Part shown: positions 60,045-64,000 of the stretch, one piece after another
Position numbering within the stretch: position 1 is the first letter of the stretch
Layout of the letters: each line of letters begins with the position of its first letter
Source of the DNA: Corallium rubrum
Taxonomy: Eukaryota; Cnidaria; Anthozoa; Scleralcyonacea; Coralliidae
Reading direction: 5' to 3'
DNA: 64,000 nt
NCBI GenBank assembly: GCA_964035015.1
Contig: OZ035997.1
Span: 28,501,067 to 28,565,066, forward strand
Notes under the pieces: model-generated
Seen by the model: the letters and a program-made list of their open reading frames with translations, nothing else
Databases searched by the model: none
Told to the model about the DNA's origin: nothing
Made by a program: the position numbers and the translations under genes

Positions 60045-60464
60045 AGTGTATATGAAACGAAAATTAAGTTTGTCTTATTTGAATAAGATATATATATGTG
60101 ATATTCAAATGAGATAACTTACTGTATGGTTCGTTTTTTCCACTAACTAACATATTCGAAAATCGCGAATATTTTTAAGATTATTGAACAAAATCACTTG
60201 AAACTTTGCATATTGCTACAGTTCATGCAACTAAACATGAAAGACAAGTTACAAGTGATTTTGATCAATAATCTTAAAAATATTCACGATTTTCGAATAT
60301 GTTAATTAGAAAAAAACGAACCATAAGTTATCTCATTTGAATTTCACACAAGTCTAAATATCTCAAGAACTAAGTAAAATATGAAAAAGCTGTAAATTGA
60401 TATTCCCCATCATTTTAAGAGTTCTTTCAAATAAGACAAACTTAATTTCCGTTTCATATACACT
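60045..60464. mobile_element. 420 bp MITE with TTAA target duplication
   Basis: TTAA at 60041-60044 and 60465-60468; ends AGTGTATATGAAACG and CGTTTCATATACACT; inner arms AAATTAAGTTTGTCTTATTT and GAACCATA.GTTATCTCATTTGAAT also pair. piggyBac/Kolobok-type target. Confidence 0.82.
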
Positions 60465-61029
60465 TTAAGTGAAGACAAGAGCGAATAAAGTTATACCTTT
60501 ACGCTCTTTTGGTGGGGATCAATGACCTTCTTCCCTCACAAAGTTTGAAAGTTGTACCCAATTGGTATACCCAGGTACAGAGGGGGTTGGACCATTAATT
60601 CTAGCCCTATAATCTCAGCCTTAAATCGTAACCTTAAGGCATATTTCCAATCCTCTCACGAAGCAACTCGCAGCACGCTGCAAGTATTTTAGCGATAGTT
60701 GGAAATTTTGAACTATTTTTTACTCGCGGCAAGTACTCGCAGTAAATAAACCAATCAAAACAAATTATGTCAACATTTCAAACTCGTTAGTAATTAATGA
60801 GGAAACTGCACAAAGGAAATCATTACCGTGTCGATGGTTAATTTGCGTGGATATTGAAGGAAGAAATTACATAAATTAATCGAACTTTCATCTCCATTTT
60901 CTCTTAAAATACCGATTTGTTTGAGATGCTATATCAAACCCTCAGAAGATTGCTCCATCAGAATATATCAAAACACGTCGAAGTTTGTCACAAAAAACTC
61001 GGCTATCGCTTCATCAGCCGCGAGTGATT

Positions 61030-61610
61030 GGGGGGGGGGGGGACAGTTGAGCACCGAGGTGCGATAAACTTCTAGGGGGTCTGGAGGCATGCTGCCCCGG
61101 AAAAGTCTAAATTTTAGAGTCTTTGAAATAGCATTTCCTGCATTTTGAGGAGGATTTAAAAGAGGTTTGAAAGATAAAATACCAAACAAAATACTCAAAT
61201 ACAGTATATGAATACGGCATACCATACAAGGCATACATCATGGAGGCGGACATGTCATTCTTGTCGTGGACTCATGGGGGTATGTTTTATAAGTTTTATG
61301 TTCCAAAATTACAAAATATTCAGATTTCAGATTGAAATTGTATATTAAATACTAATCACACTATACTAGTATATTCAATACCGCAATACGTCTCTATAAT
61401 TTTGATTCTTACTGTTTTAAAATTAGGCCATAGCTACAGCCTAGTTGGTTTGTATCAATAAGCATTGTTATACAATATAATTTAATTTATGTACAAACCA
61501 GCTAGTGTATCGCTGTATAATCCTGTATTGGTTGGGACAGGGAAGGGGGGTGACTAGTAACCCCAGTCACACACACACACACCCCACCCCCCACCCTGTA
61601 CCCGCCCCTG
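61030..61610. mobile_element. hAT-like MITE, third copy
   Basis: Shares TGCAGGAAATGCTATTTCA-type, CATACCATACAAGGCATACA and GGGGGGTGACTAGT blocks with 27402-27955 in the same orientation; ends CCTGTACCCGCCCCTG. The left end is blurred by a G run (61030-61042). A further fragment of this type lies at about 63100-63230. Confidence 0.65.
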
Positions 61611-62640
61611 TCGTGTGAGGACTGGAAATCCGCCTTTTATACTATGGGATACTAATTAGCGAAAGTGCAAACATACACACTGTATGAAACATGGTGGATT
61701 AAGCACTGCTCTGCTGTCTAATAAAAAATTAACATATACAGAAGTAAAGACTTTTCACTAAAAGAAGAAGGGTTATTTTGAATCTCATAGAAGAATTACT
61801 ACTTTTTGTTGATCTTTTAGTCTCCACGAAATTAAAGTACTGTACCATATAGTACCGTACTCTTAAACGGTCTTAAACCTTTCCTGCGTGGCATTGTTGC
61901 GGGAAAACTTTATCTTTTTACTCGTCTATAACGCCAGACGACTTACTCATCAAAGGGCTCCAGACGTTACGGAAAGTCATGAATGAAAGAAAGTTTTAAA
62001 CACTGTTGGTTAACCCTTTCCTGTGCATTGTTGTTGTGGTACAACTGTATCTTTTTAAAGTTACCTACATGTAGCAGATTTATGACATCAAGCATCAAGC
62101 AATGTTCCACACATCATGGACATTGGATTCTTGTGTGAACATTTATCATACAGAAATCAGAATTATTGTAAACTGTAATATGTATTAGTACGAATCTTTG
62201 ACGAGTTTCATCAACTGATTGTATTATTTGCTACTTTACAATGTCAAGGATTGGAAGATAAAAGTTCACTTTGATTTGCAGTGCTCTAACGAGTCATAAG
62301 TTAGCAGTGCTTTACATGCTACCAGCCTATGCAGCACCAATATGCTACTGTATTTCTAAAAATTCTATCCATCTATCAATTCAGTTGGTTGTATACGCTA
62401 TGTACTGTATGTATTGTATATCTCTTCAGTAAATGTCACTATTACCCCCAACCTGTTAAGCAGGCCATTACGTCTTGCAAACCAGACAACTACAGACGAA
62501 ATGCCATTTGGCGAAGGTTTAATTGTTATTGTCAGCGTCGCTGGAAATATATATTAAATATAGATTTATACCGTATATAGTACAAATATTATCTACATGT
62601 ACTAGGTAATAGTTCAAAGTACATGTATTAAAAACAGACA
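61611..62640. other. Non-coding stretch
   Basis: No exon or repeat family recognised. The missing 5' exons of the TIR gene were looked for on the minus strand here and up to 64000, and not found. Confidence 0.4.
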
Positions 62641-62643
62641 TCG

Positions 62644-62873
62644 AATTGACGGTATCAAAAAAGATGGCGGCGGTACATTTAACCACAATGCTTTGCGACC
62701 TCAAATCAGCTCAAATAACAACTAAACATTATTTAAGCAAGAACTTCATTCCTACCAAAGTTGATCGTTTTAAAACCATATCTTCCAACAATTTTGCAAA
62801 GAAACAATATTTATTGCACACAAACGATTGTGGTTAAATGTACAAATCGCCATCTTTTTCGGTACGGTCAATT
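62644..62873. mobile_element. 230 bp MITE with AATTGAC(C)GGTA ends
   Basis: AATTGACGGTATCAAAAAAG, ATGGCGGCGGTACATTTAAC at the left; GTTAAATGTACAAATCGCCA and CTTTTTCGGTACGGTCAATT at the right. The frames inside are not genes. Confidence 0.72.
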
Positions 62874-63358
62874 ACTGCATAATACTATCATTTAATGGAA
62901 TAAGATGTCACTGCAACAATGACCAGTTATACACAGATAGCTGAATGACCATGCAGAGAGAAGGTGACCCTACTAGAAGTGTTAGTCATGCTCCACAGGT
63001 TGCCCTACCCCAGCATATAAACAAGGGATATATCTTTAGAGGATAACCCTAGGAGTGTCAACCATAGAAGATGTAGGCATGTAGCCAAGATTTCAAGAGG
63101 GGTCAGGAGCAAAGTGCTGAAGGTGTGAGAAATACAGTGTATAGGAGGATTCAGGGTCAAGTTCCCCTAAAAATTTTGAAATCTAGAGTCTCTGAAATGC
63201 CACTTCCTGTATTTTAGCAGAATATTTTACACAATTATATAATTATGAACTCAAGGCCTTTTAAACAAATACACAACACACACACAACACTTTCCACGAC
63301 ATTAACCCATTGGAGCCTGAGCCAGCCAAAAACACCAACTTTAATATATTTATAAATA

Positions 63359-63501
63359 AGTTTTGTGGAAACACCACGTAAAATATTTCTTTGCTAAGCT
63401 TTCGGCCTGTTGACTCAGGCCTTCATCAGAGCAATGAAGGCCTGAGTCAACAGGCCGAAAGCTTAGCAAAGAAATATTTTACGTGGTGTTTCCACAAAAC
63501 T
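63359..63501. repeat. Near-perfect 143 bp palindrome
   Basis: Arms of about 67 bp, AGTTTTGTGGAAACACCACG inward to TGACTCAGGCCTTCAT, with a short CAGAGCA centre. The minus strand across the centre reads CTGATGAAGGCCTG...CAGGCCGAAAGC, a hammerhead-like core. Confidence 0.85.
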
Positions 63502-64000
63502 GATTTATATTACTTTATCACCATGAAAACGTTCAAAGAATAGACAATTTTACTTGTCCAAGCGAGGCCCTCAAACTGCCTTAAGGTCTTCGTTAAGGTT
63601 TGCAAGGTCATTTCTGTAAGGCGCTCTCAGCGGGACTCAGCCTCTGTCGGAATTTATGCCACAAAAATAAAATTGATATTGTAGAAAGCTATGAATTTGT
63701 AGAATACAATGGTGTCTTTGGTTTCACACTAAACACAAACTGTTAATAGTTGTGAATTTTTAAATTAAAACTGAGGGTTTCACTCAGGGCGACTTAAGAA
63801 CAAAGCATTTTATTTTGTTCAGAAATTTTTTTGTAGTTTGATTCCAAGATAAATTTCCAGCAAAACAGTGTCAGCATTTTTTGATATGTTGAGCTTTGCC
63901 AACTTTATTGATGACCAAAGTTAAAAATTCTGCTTTTCGACCAACATTCAGACAAAATATATATTAAGTCATAAATTCAAAACCAGGCAATAAATAAGAA

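Overview
This is a gene-sparse, AT-rich, intron-rich eukaryotic window packed with transposable elements. No prokaryotic signatures were seen. The gene content (a LONRF-type LON-domain gene, a BEN-domain gene, a gene with three TIR domains) and the MITE families suggest a marine early-branching animal, an anthozoan cnidarian or a sponge. The sequence alone does not decide which.

Layout. Positions 2464-40238 (+) are the 3' part of one LONRF-like gene. Six exons with consistent splice phases rebuild the whole LON substrate-binding domain. Its first visible intron holds a complete 6.6 kb TIR DNA transposon (4003-10601) with a TTA target duplication and ~65 bp inverted repeats containing a poly-C run. 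Its six-exon minus-strand gene encodes a protein of about 1579 aa that I read as SAM, coiled coil/acidic, DDE-like core, PHD finger and C-terminal HTH-like segment. I could not place it in a named superfamily. A later LONRF intron carries a frame-broken hAT element (16083-19817). The last, ~19.6 kb intron contains a whole second gene on the same strand, a five-exon BEN-domain gene (24341-34512).

The right part holds a minus-strand gene, 59848 down to about 43031, open at its 5' end. It encodes a helical N-terminal region followed by three tandem TIR domains. The intron splitting TIR2 is filled with CTCAT pentanucleotide arrays, a LINE 3' fragment and a 3.8 kb LINE with a 2A-like ribosome-skipping motif and a duplicated N-terminal module.

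The rest is intron or intergenic DNA with many small foldback/MITE elements (several with recognisable TA, TTAA or 8 bp target duplications, some nested), tRNA-derived SINEs, a 274 bp tandem array carrying a tRNA-like unit, tetranucleotide ladders and LINE relics. Exon models come from splice motifs and phase arithmetic by eye. No alignment or transcript data were available.
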